Shown in pieces: positions 55,729 to 63,745 of a stretch of DNA of 64,000 bases (its first letter is position 1; every line of letters starts with the position of its first letter). The notes under the pieces were generated by a model. The model made no database searches and was not told the DNA's origin. It worked only from the letters and a program-made list of their open reading frames with translations. Position numbers and translations under genes: made by a program. The stretch is from contig CAZTHK010000006.1 of assembly GCA_964613215.1 (NCBI GenBank), forward strand, positions 87,164 to 151,163. The letters run 5' to 3'. Origin of the DNA: CAZTHK01 sp964613215. Lineage in GTDB: Bacteria > Krumholzibacteriota > Krumholzibacteriia > Krumholzibacteriales > CAZTHK01.

Positions 55729-58336
55729 GTTTCTTTCTCCACCCCAGGTCCGGGATCTCCGCCTTCTTCCTCGACCTTTTCAGAATGTATCTCTTGGTGC
55801 TGCCACTCTTCTTACGGCTGATCTGAATGGGAAAGGTCCAGTAGCTGCTGAAATCGTACTGATCCAGCACCGTTCCGGGGGCCTTCTCGAACTTGACCGC
55901 CAGAAAATTCCCCTCCTGCTTTCTGGCGGTGATCTTCCTGAAGTAGTACCGGTCGGTCCTGCTGATAATGTTCCAGCGGTTGGAATCGCGGTCGTAGCCA
56001 AGCTGTATCTTGACCCACCCGCTGCTTTTGCTCACATATGTATATATCACTATGTCTTTTACCCACACCTTGTTCTTCTCCAATATCCACTCCGGTATCA
56101 TCCTCCACCAGAACCTGAAGTTGTACTCCACATCGTCGAGCTGTTCGAAGGCGATCTCCACCTTCTCCGAAGAGAACTCCCTTATCACCGGTTTTTCCAT
56201 AATGTCCATATAGTCCAGTGAAACCACGAAGCGGGGCTTGACACCGCTCTTCACACATGCGATCCGGTCAATAGATCCATCCCCGTTGAAGGTTACCTTG
56301 GATCCGGAGGGGCTGTCACTGCCCCACTGAACAAACTCGCCCCACATGTTGTAGCGGGGAATGGAACCTCCCGAATCCGACACTATCACCGCCGGCTCCA
56401 GCGGCCTGTCACTCTTCTTGAGCTGGTCGAACTGGTAAAAATCGGTGGCATAGGTTTTTACCGAATTATCCCCCTTGTAATCAACCCTCAGTATGGAATA
56501 GATCCCCTTGCGGTGGGAATGGCCGGTAAGAACACACTGGATACTCTTGCCCCTGTCCTTGCCCAGGTACTTCTCATACATCGGCTTGCGGTTGGTCTGG
56601 AAGGTTCCCATATCCCACTTGTTGGCATTCCACCCGATGTCGAACTCAACATCCCCCTCCGCAGTATGGCTGAATGGTATCTCCTCCCGGTAGCTGACGA
56701 AGGTGAAGTGCGAAAACAGAATCGATTTCTTCCCGTAAGATACTACCTTCTTAACCAGTTCCAGCTGCCTGTCTGTAAGTGCATCCACAGAGCGGGGTAG
56801 ATGGCCGGTACTTCCCTGGGCCCGGTCGGTCAGGCCGGCGATTACATCCTCGTCATTACCCCAGCCCAGCCCGATCACAGTCTGGCGGGGGAGGCAGAAT
56901 GCAAAATCGGAGAAGGGAGTGAATACGTTGTAAAAATACTTGAACTCGCTCTTCTTGAATAAGCTGGAGGTGGTCCCCAGGGTCTCCTCCTTGATCTCCC
57001 TGTAGGTATCACCGAAAGCCAGGATGGCCTCATACATGGTAAGATTGTGATCGGCGGGGATACCTTCGTTGGCCCGGAAGGAGGTATCGAAACCGACTGC
57101 CCTGATGCGGGGAGAGATGCCGTATGGTTCACGGTAACAGTCATGGTTACCGCTCACCACGAATACAGGCTTATGATATCTCCGGCAGAAGTCCACTATC
57201 AGGGAGTACACCGATATGCCGTCCACGAACTTCTGATATCTATCCTTGAATTTCCCCTTCAGGGTCATCCTGTCCCACATCTCCCTGATGGTGGGCTGGT
57301 ATTTCTCGAAGTCTTCCATCTCCCCCGGATAGAAGTTTCTGATGTAATCTATCAGATCACCCGATATCAGGATGATATGAATATCCGGGTCGTCCCCCAT
57401 CTTACCCAGCAGTTCCTTCAGGTTGCGGGAACATATATTGACCATGGAGCCTATCTCCCCCGAGACATCCAGGTCCCTCTCCTCCAGTTTGCCCTCCTCA
57501 TTCTTCTCCTGGTATTCGATCACCCTGGCCCTGCTCTTGGAGAGAAAATTCTGGCGGGCGCTGAGATGAATATCTCCCAGATGTCCTATTCCGGCGCAGC
57601 CCAGCACGGGGTAATAGAATATGGGATGGTAGGACTGGACCGGCTCCAGCTTATTCACAGAGGTGGGTTCGATATCCTTTGCCCCTACCTTGAAACCGTA
57701 GCACCCCTTCTCTTCGATCTTCGGCCCGCTCATCTCTTTGGCCACATCCTGGATGATAAGATCGTGCAGTTCATTGGCGTAACATTTCCCCATCACGGTA
57801 TGATTGAGAGTGCGGGGTCTGGGAGCGGTATCGAAATCGGGATCGACCGCCTGGGTCTGATACCTGCTGTCGGCGGTGTATATCCAGAAGGCGTTGTATA
57901 CTCCCTGATACTTCATCATGTTATTCTGGATCCGGACATTGCAGATCTTCTTAAAACCCTGTCTGGTGAGAACCTTTCTGGCCCGCTTATCCACCAGCCC
58001 AACGAATTTCTGCTCCACCCCGTATATCTTCTTTCCCAGATCGAACCTGCCCAGAATCTCAATGAACTTCTCCGGATCCTTCTTGAACAGCGGTTCATCC
58101 ACATAGCTCTTGGAGGGGTCCAGGCCGGGCGTGATCTTGAGCTGCCAGTTGATATCGTGAACGGTAAGGGGCTTCTTCTCCTCCTCCAGAAGGAGCAGAT
58201 AGATGTAATCACTCCCGGTAACCACCGCCGGGGTCATAAGGGAGGGATAAAGTATCAGGGCCTTTCTTATCCTCAGAATCATCCCCTTGTTCCCGGAGCG
58301 GAATACTCCCTCTCTGTTACCACTGTGGTCTGGCAA
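55712..58336 (-). CDS. large calcineurin-type metallophosphoesterase, candidate T6SS cargo
   Basis: An 874-residue protein with no signal peptide. Residues about 245-640 form a metallophosphoesterase core with the full metal set: GDIH (254-257), GDLID (326-330), GNHD (396-399), His543 in FSHF, and GHSH (605-608). The first 240 residues and last 230 residues are not recognised; the C-terminal part is beta-rich with basic repeats. Such cores split phosphodiesters or monoesters (nucleotides, lipids, nucleic acids). The TTG at 58336 directly abuts the upstream stop and has GAGGAGGAG before it. Position in the PAAR operon suggests a delivered toxin or a processing enzyme; it could also be a housekeeping-type enzyme. 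Confidence 0.8.
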   Translation of the reverse strand: MPDHSGNREGVFRSGNKGMILRIRKALILYPSLMTPAVVTGSDYIYLLLLEEEKKPLTVHDINWQLKITPGLDPSKSYVDEPLFKKDPEKFIEILGRFDLGKKIYGVEQKFVGLVDKRARKVLTRQGFKKICNVRIQNNMMKYQGVYNAFWIYTADSRYQTQAVDPDFDTAPRPRTLNHTVMGKCYANELHDLIIQDVAKEMSGPKIEEKGCYGFKVGAKDIEPTSVNKLEPVQSYHPIFYYPVLGCAGIGHLGDIHLSARQNFLSKSRARVIEYQEKNEEGKLEERDLDVSGEIGSMVNICSRNLKELLGKMGDDPDIHIILISGDLIDYIRNFYPGEMEDFEKYQPTIREMWDRMTLKGKFKDRYQKFVDGISVYSLIVDFCRRYHKPVFVVSGNHDCYREPYGISPRIRAVGFDTSFRANEGIPADHNLTMYEAILAFGDTYREIKEETLGTTSSLFKKSEFKYFYNVFTPFSDFAFCLPRQTVIGLGWGNDEDVIAGLTDRAQGSTGHLPRSVDALTDRQLELVKKVVSYGKKSILFSHFTFVSYREEIPFSHTAEGDVEFDIGWNANKWDMGTFQTNRKPMYEKYLGKDRGKSIQCVLTGHSHRKGIYSILRVDYKGDNSVKTYATDFYQFDQLKKSDRPLEPAVIVSDSGGSIPRYNMWGEFVQWGSDSPSGSKVTFNGDGSIDRIACVKSGVKPRFVVSLDYMDIMEKPVIREFSSEKVEIAFEQLDDVEYNFRFWWRMIPEWILEKNKVWVKDIVIYTYVSKSSGWVKIQLGYDRDSNRWNIISRTDRYYFRKITARKQEGNFLAVKFEKAPGTVLDQYDFSSYWTFPIQISRKKSGSTKRYILKRSRKKAEIPDLGWRKKHDKYK

Positions 58337-59206
58337 TTACTTCTCCTCCTCTTTTATCTCCACGTAGTAACGGCCCGGCAGGGTCTTCTTCTCCACTATC
58401 CTGCCCTGGTCATCGAATTCTCCCTTTCTGGTGCTCCCGTCGGGGAGGTGCAGTACATACTTCTCCCTGCCGGTGAAATTGAGCAGCTGCAGCTCGATCC
58501 AGTCTTCGAACCGGAGAAGGCCGGACTCCTGTTTGGTTCCGTACCTGAAATTATTTATCTCTATTATAAAAAAGTACTCCGGGGGATTATACTTCCCCCC
58601 GAATTTCTTCATCTCTTCCCGGGTGGGGATCTCATCGATATCCCTGTAAAACTCGAATTCCCACTCCACCTCGACGGCGGAGTTCCTGACTATGGCCGGA
58701 AGCTCGGTTATCCGGTCGTGGGCGCCATCCCGGTCGTACTCATAGATAATTACCTTTGCTTCGGTACCCGGCTGGACCTTCTTTACCTCCGCACGGAGGG
58801 TAAGTATATCTCCCCTCCCTGCCGTTTTGGAACTCCACTTCATCTTCCTGACCACCGGCCTGGGGAAGACAGGGATGTGATTGGATTCTCCCTTGAGTCC
58901 GTTTTTAGAGAGATTTGCCTCGAAGAATATCCGGTCGCCAGGTTCGGTATCTTCCGGTATGCTGAACTTGCCGGTGAACTTATTTGCTCTCATCTTTCCC
59001 TTGATTTTACCCAGCTTTTTCCCCTTCTCGCTTTTGCCGGTAACCTTCACCGGGGCTCCGTTGCCCACGAATGCGGTCCTCACCTCGAAACCGGCCTGGC
59101 ACCCGGCGCGGGCGGAACCACTCTTCCAGGCGGAGTAAACCAGCGAGGATTTCAGCTTAATCTTATTCTCCGAATCGGTCGATTTTTTGTGTTTCAGTTC
59201 CCCCAT
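58337..59206 (-). CDS. T6SS cargo-operon protein sharing the PAAR protein's C-terminal domain
   Basis: About 289 residues. The N-terminal part holds beta-rich Ig-like segments (about 20-110); the C-terminal 130 residues match the end of the PAAR protein in layout: VEVEWEFEF, EYFFIIEINNF, SGLLRFEDWIELQL, YVLHLPDGSTRKGEFDDQGRI, LPGRYYVEI. The last motif is the transthyretin-like fold often found in T6SS-linked spike and adaptor proteins. The ATG at 59206 is preferred; the longer frame runs into the previous gene. It may be an adaptor that docks cargo on the spike; inference from the shared domain. Confidence 0.65.
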   Translation of the reverse strand: MGELKHKKSTDSENKIKLKSSLVYSAWKSGSARAGCQAGFEVRTAFVGNGAPVKVTGKSEKGKKLGKIKGKMRANKFTGKFSIPEDTEPGDRIFFEANLSKNGLKGESNHIPVFPRPVVRKMKWSSKTAGRGDILTLRAEVKKVQPGTEAKVIIYEYDRDGAHDRITELPAIVRNSAVEVEWEFEFYRDIDEIPTREEMKKFGGKYNPPEYFFIIEINNFRYGTKQESGLLRFEDWIELQLLNFTGREKYVLHLPDGSTRKGEFDDQGRIVEKKTLPGRYYVEIKEEEK

Positions 59207-59217
59207 AATCCCACCGT

Positions 59218-59646
59218 TTAATCCTGATAGGTCCCGGGAAGAAGCCTCTCCACCACCGCCCTGACCTGGGAGTTCAGCATCTGGTAGGATTTCCGGTTGA
59301 ACCGGACGCTGAACATGAACCCCATATCTCCCCATATTACAAATATGTACTTGTTTATCTCCACAATCTCTCCGGTTGGAATCCACTTGTATACGAATTC
59401 ATATGCCGGATTTCCCTCCTCCAGGGTGACCTCTTCATCTTTGAGAACCTCGATCCCCTGCATATTTTCGACTATGGGGTCGATCTTCTCCCTGGCATAG
59501 GCCCCGATGTCCTGATGCTGTAGAAAGCGGTCCACATTCAGACGGATCTCGTGACTTAAACCGTCGATCTCAGGGCCTCTGAAATAGTATGAGGTCAGAT
59601 CCTGCCACTCTCCTGGAAGTGCAATGTTAAAATCGATCTCACTCAT
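59218..59646 (-). CDS. DUF1795/DcrB-like protein, possible Eag-type chaperone
   Basis: A 142-residue protein with no signal peptide. Pattern FNIALPGEWQDLTSYYF, a middle helix with YAREKIDPIVENM, then YEFVYKWIP, YIFVIWGDMGFMFSVRFNRK matches the DcrB/DUF1795 fold. In T6SS loci this fold includes Eag chaperones, which hold the membrane-spanning starts of PAAR or Rhs effectors. Its place two genes after a PAAR protein fits. The PAAR protein here has no obvious membrane helix, so the client may be another cargo. Confidence 0.6.
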   Translation of the reverse strand: MSEIDFNIALPGEWQDLTSYYFRGPEIDGLSHEIRLNVDRFLQHQDIGAYAREKIDPIVENMQGIEVLKDEEVTLEEGNPAYEFVYKWIPTGEIVEINKYIFVIWGDMGFMFSVRFNRKSYQMLNSQVRAVVERLLPGTYQD

Positions 59647-59658
59647 GACAAACCATCC

Positions 59659-60375
59659 CTATAAAGGTATATCCCCGCCGGTGTCGGCGTCTATCGATAT
59701 AATCCGGTTGGTAGCATCTTCATCCTGAGAGGGTCTTATCAGGGCATTCCACATTGTCACCCAGGTAACCCCCCCGTCGGAGGTATGCTCCATCAGCTCC
59801 AGCTCCAGAATCTCACCCTCTGGGTATCTTTCCATAACAGCCTTTCTGGCTTCTTCCTCCCCTATCTTCGGCGGTACATAACGGATATGTCTCAGGTCGG
59901 AGTAATTGAAGTTGTGTATCTGACCAGATTCCACGTCTATGGCCACCGATATCCAGTTCTGGAATATGGAGTGTTCCCCCCGGCCCGGTTTTTCCAGGTA
60001 CTCCTCCTTCCAGTAAGGTTCCTCCATATAGGAATCTGTCTGCCGGAAGTTCCGCCGGCCGAATTCGGGAACATGCCTCCCCAGAAATTCCCTGATCATT
60101 TCACCCGCTTCATCCACCTTCAGCCGGGGTGGAGCATTGAAGGTAACCAGATTCCCCCGGGCAGCGCTTAGCCAGAATTCCCCGTAGGGAGATTCGAACA
60201 TGAACAGATCCCCCAGATTGGGATGCTGGGTTACTCCGGTATACTCCAGCTTCCTGACTACAGTCTCCTTGGAATGCCGGCATCCCTCTCTGGCCAGAAA
60301 ATCATAGATCCTGTCCCGTGCCTCCTCCCTGCTGATGGTTCTGCCCCGGCCGGAGCCCTGGTCATGGTTGCTCAT
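59659..60375 (-). CDS. PepSY/YcdB-like protein of the cargo operon
   Basis: A 238-residue soluble protein. The layout suggests two PepSY/YcdB-like domains: SREEARDRIYDFLAREG with a following beta sheet, and IGEEEARKAVMERYPEGE followed by ELMEH...WVTMWNALI and ISIDADTGG. PepSY folds often inhibit peptidases or bind peptides. It lies directly downstream of the caspase-like gene, so a regulatory or immunity role toward that protein is a reasonable guess and no more. No signal peptide is seen. Confidence 0.5.
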   Translation of the reverse strand: MSNHDQGSGRGRTISREEARDRIYDFLAREGCRHSKETVVRKLEYTGVTQHPNLGDLFMFESPYGEFWLSAARGNLVTFNAPPRLKVDEAGEMIREFLGRHVPEFGRRNFRQTDSYMEEPYWKEEYLEKPGRGEHSIFQNWISVAIDVESGQIHNFNYSDLRHIRYVPPKIGEEEARKAVMERYPEGEILELELMEHTSDGGVTWVTMWNALIRPSQDEDATNRIISIDADTGGDIPL

Positions 60376-60439
60376 AAACCCACCTCCTCATAACAGTCAT
60401 AATATCCGAATCATATATTGCCGGCACTATAAATCCTCC

Positions 60440-61957
60440 CTAAAGATCAGCCAGCGAGACGGCACCATACCTGGCGGGATGAATGGTGGTCTCCTTGCTT
60501 ATCCCGTCCCTGGTATAGATGCTGAACCTGACCTCATAGCGCAGGCGCTGGTCCAGGCTGTTCAGTGTGTTGGCGGCAGCCCTGTTAACACCCTGACCGG
60601 CAGCCAGATTATTCCAGAAGATCCTGGCCCACTTCTTCGCCGTAGTCACACCCACACTGTGAATAAAACCCATGGTGATATCCGCCCCCTTGTGACGCGT
60701 GGCGTCTGCCATGTTCCTGGGCAGCGAAGAGTTGGAACGCACATTCCCCAGGCCCAGTTCCTTGAGTGTATTGTCATCCGGTTTTCCGGTTACCTCCAGC
60801 TGAGGGTGGTCGCGCTGGTAATTCCTCAGCGCCTTCTCTGTCTGGTCGGTCATCAGCCCCTTCTCATCGATCTTTTTGACAGAGTAGCTGGTAAGCCTCT
60901 TCTGAATTTCCCGGACCAGATCCTTCTTGTCCATCTTCTCTTCGGACAGTCCGAACCACATCAGGGTCATGGCGTTCCTGGTACCGTCAGCGGGCTCGAG
61001 GCTGTTAGCCGATTGAAACTTCTTCAGTGCGGCAGTGGTTTTCTTCCCATGTTTCCCATCGATCCCCCTGGGATCGAAGCCCTTCAGCCTCCACTGCAGC
61101 ATGGCTATCTCGTTACCCGCCCGGCAGCCGTTGAAAACAGCCATGAACATATCCTTGAAACACCCCGCCGGCTCCGCCTGAAAGCAGGCATTGGGGGGAG
61201 GATACTTCTTTGCCGTCCCGTAGAGATGAATGAGAGTCTGCTTCTTCTTATCGAACTTGCCCCCCTCCACCGAATAGAGAGCCATGGCAAAGGGTCCGGA
61301 ATGCCCGATGTGATAGCTCAGCGCCGCCACCTTCATATCCTGTATGGCCCCGGCAGCCTGCCTGTCCAGGTAGGAGGTGGGATCGAATCCCGAACCATCC
61401 TTGAGTTTTTTGACCTTCTTCTCCACATGGGCCACGGACTTTTTTGAGGACTCATCCGATCCACCCTTTTTATAGTGTATTCCATACAGATAAGCCTCCG
61501 GCTCGGCCACCTTCAGGGCCGTCTTGTCCTTTTTCGACCAGGCGGAGGTTTTCCCCTCCAGCACCACCCGGTACTCTCCCCCGATAAGCAGCCTGAGATG
61601 GTCTGTGGAATCACGGCCATCCCACCTGACGGTGTACCGGCCGGGCTCATACCACTGATCAATTATAATATGAGCAACCCGGGGGGGAGTAAATGTCTTG
61701 CTCTTATACTGCCGGTAAAAATTATCATGTATCCTGGAGGACTTATATTCTACCCACATGTTTATCTTCTGCTTCAATCCACTCACCTTGAACTCTATCT
61801 GCAGGTGATCATCATTAAGGTCCTGCACTTTCAGGCTTGCCATCTCCTTGCCGCCCTGGTATTCGGTGCCCAGGCCATCCTTTACGGCCAGTATCTTCAC
61901 CCCCACCTTTTCGGTGATATACTTTGTCTTTTTCCCGGGAGTGAGGGGGCTTCCCAT
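60440..61957 (-). CDS. caspase/CHAT-like protein with two inserted peptidoglycan-binding domains
   Basis: A 505-residue protein. Residues about 50-140 look like a FlgD-type Ig domain (YEPGRYTVRWDGRD, GGEYRVVLEG). From 154 the sequence follows a caspase/CHAT fold: strand EAYLYGIHY, then strand plus catalytic-type His219 in YHIGHSGPF, then strand plus Cys278 in FMAVFNGCRAG. Straight after the Cys, two peptidoglycan-binding repeats are inserted (about 282-338 and 345-403; LQWRLKGFDPRGIDGKHGKKT, GLMTDQTEKALRNYQRDHP). The caspase-like C-terminal part then resumes (RHKGADITMGFIHSVGV, WARIFWNNLAAGQGVNRAANTL). No signal peptide. It starts 2 nt after the PAAR gene. A T6SS-delivered protease that grips cell wall is an attractive guess; a self-acting regulator is an alternative. 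Confidence 0.72.
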   Translation of the reverse strand: MGSPLTPGKKTKYITEKVGVKILAVKDGLGTEYQGGKEMASLKVQDLNDDHLQIEFKVSGLKQKINMWVEYKSSRIHDNFYRQYKSKTFTPPRVAHIIIDQWYEPGRYTVRWDGRDSTDHLRLLIGGEYRVVLEGKTSAWSKKDKTALKVAEPEAYLYGIHYKKGGSDESSKKSVAHVEKKVKKLKDGSGFDPTSYLDRQAAGAIQDMKVAALSYHIGHSGPFAMALYSVEGGKFDKKKQTLIHLYGTAKKYPPPNACFQAEPAGCFKDMFMAVFNGCRAGNEIAMLQWRLKGFDPRGIDGKHGKKTTAALKKFQSANSLEPADGTRNAMTLMWFGLSEEKMDKKDLVREIQKRLTSYSVKKIDEKGLMTDQTEKALRNYQRDHPQLEVTGKPDDNTLKELGLGNVRSNSSLPRNMADATRHKGADITMGFIHSVGVTTAKKWARIFWNNLAAGQGVNRAAANTLNSLDQRLRYEVRFSIYTRDGISKETTIHPARYGAVSLADL

Positions 61958-61959
61958 GC

Positions 61960-63111
61960 TTACTCGACCTCTGTTATGGCGGGGTGATTGGGGAACTCTA
62001 CCTCATGGGTGGCGGGGGGGCAATTCTCCTCCCTGGCGTGTCCGCTGCCGTCCAGGGTGCCCTCCCTGATCTCACCGTTGGAGAACCGGACGATGTAGGG
62101 CTCGTCCTTGACGGGTTTGCCCTCCTTGTCCTTGAGCTCTATCTCTACGTAATCCTTGTAGGTAAGCATTCCTGAGCGGGATCTTACTCCATCGATATCC
62201 ACCACGAAGTAAAACTGGGGAGAGGAGTACTTTCTCTCTTCTGAACCCTCTTGCTCTTCATACGGATATTCGAAAACCCACTCTGCATCCACACTGTCCC
62301 CTGATGTCTTTTTCCCCCGGATGGCTTCGATCTTCCTGTCAGCCCGGTCTATGTCCTTCATCCATATCTCTATTTCCGCACCGGTGCCATCCTCGAATCC
62401 GGCTGTTTCTATCTCCAGGGCTACCTTCTCTCCACTCTCAGCTTCTTCCTTCTCCCATCCCGCCTTTGTTATGGCTCTGAGCTTGATCTCATGGTTCCCC
62501 TCAGGCACTCCCTGCCTCTTTATCTCCCCGGTCAGGGTCCCGCCCGACTCATTCCCATCGGGAGATTTAATCCTGTAATCCACCCCGGATATGGGCTTTC
62601 CCGCTTTGTCTTCATATCTGGCGTGGATATAGTGCCCCTCCTTCTTCTCCTGCCCCCTGGCTTCAGCCTCCGCCTCCTTTTCTCCACCGCCGCTTCCTCC
62701 TCCACCGCCGCTTCCTCCATTGCCAATCATCACAGTGGGGCTGCCCATCATTATCTTTGCCTTGTTGGTGGGTGGTTTCTGAAATGGCCCGCCCTGGGGT
62801 ATGTGAGGAGGCATATTGGAGGCGCTGCTGTTCATTATAGCTGCAGGCATCCCCATTATCTTCACCGATGAGGACAGCCCGCTGTCGATCATTCCGCTGA
62901 AGGGATGAGGAAGTGGTGTGGGAACCGGACCGCCGGGGGTGGGAATCATGATTATGTGGATGTCCACACCCACTATCTTATCCCCCTGCTTGGCGGCGGG
63001 CATGCTGTTTATAAATACTGTGCCGGCGGCCACTACGGTACCGCTGGGTAAATCCGCCGGATCGTTACAGGTCATCGCCGTATCGGTACATCTGGCAGCA
63101 GGTTTTCCCAT
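61960..63111 (-). CDS. PAAR-domain spike-tip protein with C-terminal extension
   Basis: A 383-residue protein. The N-terminal 130 residues are a PAAR/DUF4150-type tip (KPAARCTDTAMTC, GTVFINSMPAAKQGDKI, PHPFSGMIDSGLSSSVKIMGMPAA, KIMMGSPTVMIG), rich in Gly/Pro and small residues. A Gly/Ser linker (about 132-145) and a charged stretch follow, then two beta domains; the last (YKDYVEIELKD ... YIVRFSNGEIREGTLDGSGH) is transthyretin-like and is shared with the protein at 58337-59206. It would cap VgrG and carry or dock cargo. First gene of the cargo operon, behind a near-perfect promoter; GGGGAAAAG precedes the ATG. Confidence 0.88.
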   Translation of the reverse strand: MGKPAARCTDTAMTCNDPADLPSGTVVAAGTVFINSMPAAKQGDKIVGVDIHIIMIPTPGGPVPTPLPHPFSGMIDSGLSSSVKIMGMPAAIMNSSASNMPPHIPQGGPFQKPPTNKAKIMMGSPTVMIGNGGSGGGGGSGGGEKEAEAEARGQEKKEGHYIHARYEDKAGKPISGVDYRIKSPDGNESGGTLTGEIKRQGVPEGNHEIKLRAITKAGWEKEEAESGEKVALEIETAGFEDGTGAEIEIWMKDIDRADRKIEAIRGKKTSGDSVDAEWVFEYPYEEQEGSEERKYSSPQFYFVVDIDGVRSRSGMLTYKDYVEIELKDKEGKPVKDEPYIVRFSNGEIREGTLDGSGHAREENCPPATHEVEFPNHPAITEVE

Positions 63112-63144
63112 ATCTTTTCCCCGGCTAAGTTATATCCGGAATCC

Positions 63145-63173
63145 ACTATACCGTCTAATTATACTCCAGTCAA
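63145..63173 (-). promoter_or_regulatory. sigma-70-type promoter of the T6SS cargo operon
   Basis: Minus strand: TTGACT (63173-63168), exactly 17 bp, TATAGT (63150-63145). It leaves a leader of about 27 nt before the PAAR gene ATG. Best promoter match in the window. Confidence 0.7.
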
Positions 63174-63283
63174 CCGGTCTGTAGGTATAAAAATCCTGCT
63201 TCCCCCGGCCCTCTGGCAAAGCAGGCAGAATCGTCGAAATCCGGTTTGGCTACAGGTTATGATACTCCGGCCGGAGCCGGAAC

Positions 63284-63745
63284 TCAAGCCGGTAATTTTC
63301 CGGCCGGCCCCTTCCGGTCCGTCCGGTTACGGAGAAGGATGACCAGGCAGGTTATGCTGGCAAGGGCCACTATGTAGCCCGGTATCATACTGTAACGTGC
63401 TGCCTCTACAACTCTGCCGCCTGCCGCTGCCTCCGGTGAGTATGCAGTGCTTCTCCCCGCCATATACAAATGCAATCCCGCAACAATCCACAGAGCCGCA
63501 TCCAATGACAGCACCGGAACAGCGGTATTTCCCGCCCAACCCCTGCCATTCCAGAGGCCTGCAGCTATGACAAGCTTCAGCAGCGGGATGAGCATCATAA
63601 TTGCCAGTAAAATGGTGGTTACTATTCCGGCCCGGGGCATCCCCCCCATTATCCGGAGCGGATGAATGTATGAGACCCGGCTGCGGACTATCATCCAGAC
63701 TGCGGTTATAGCAATTACCATGGATATGATTTTAAGTTTACTCAT
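63284..63745 (-). CDS. small membrane protein of unknown function
   Basis: A 153-residue protein with four hydrophobic segments (about 5-18, 36-58, 72-95 and 122-143), linked by short polar loops. It ends in a basic tail. No family recognised. The ATG at 63745 follows a GAGGGTGG stretch; the frame extends to 63760. It lies upstream of the cargo promoter on the same strand, so it is probably a separate unit. Confidence 0.55.
   Translation of the reverse strand: MSKLKIISMVIAITAVWMIVRSRVSYIHPLRIMGGMPRAGIVTTILLAIMMLIPLLKLVIAAGLWNGRGWAGNTAVPVLSLDAALWIVAGLHLYMAGRSTAYSPEAAAGGRVVEAARYSMIPGYIVALASITCLVILLRNRTDRKGPAGKLPA

Noticed and set aside
57047..59221. A 724-codon open frame on the plus strand opposite the phosphoesterase gene
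   Set aside because: It is low in complexity and His/Leu-rich with no motifs, while the minus strand has a full metal-binding set, tight gene spacing and ribosome sites. It is an antisense shadow.
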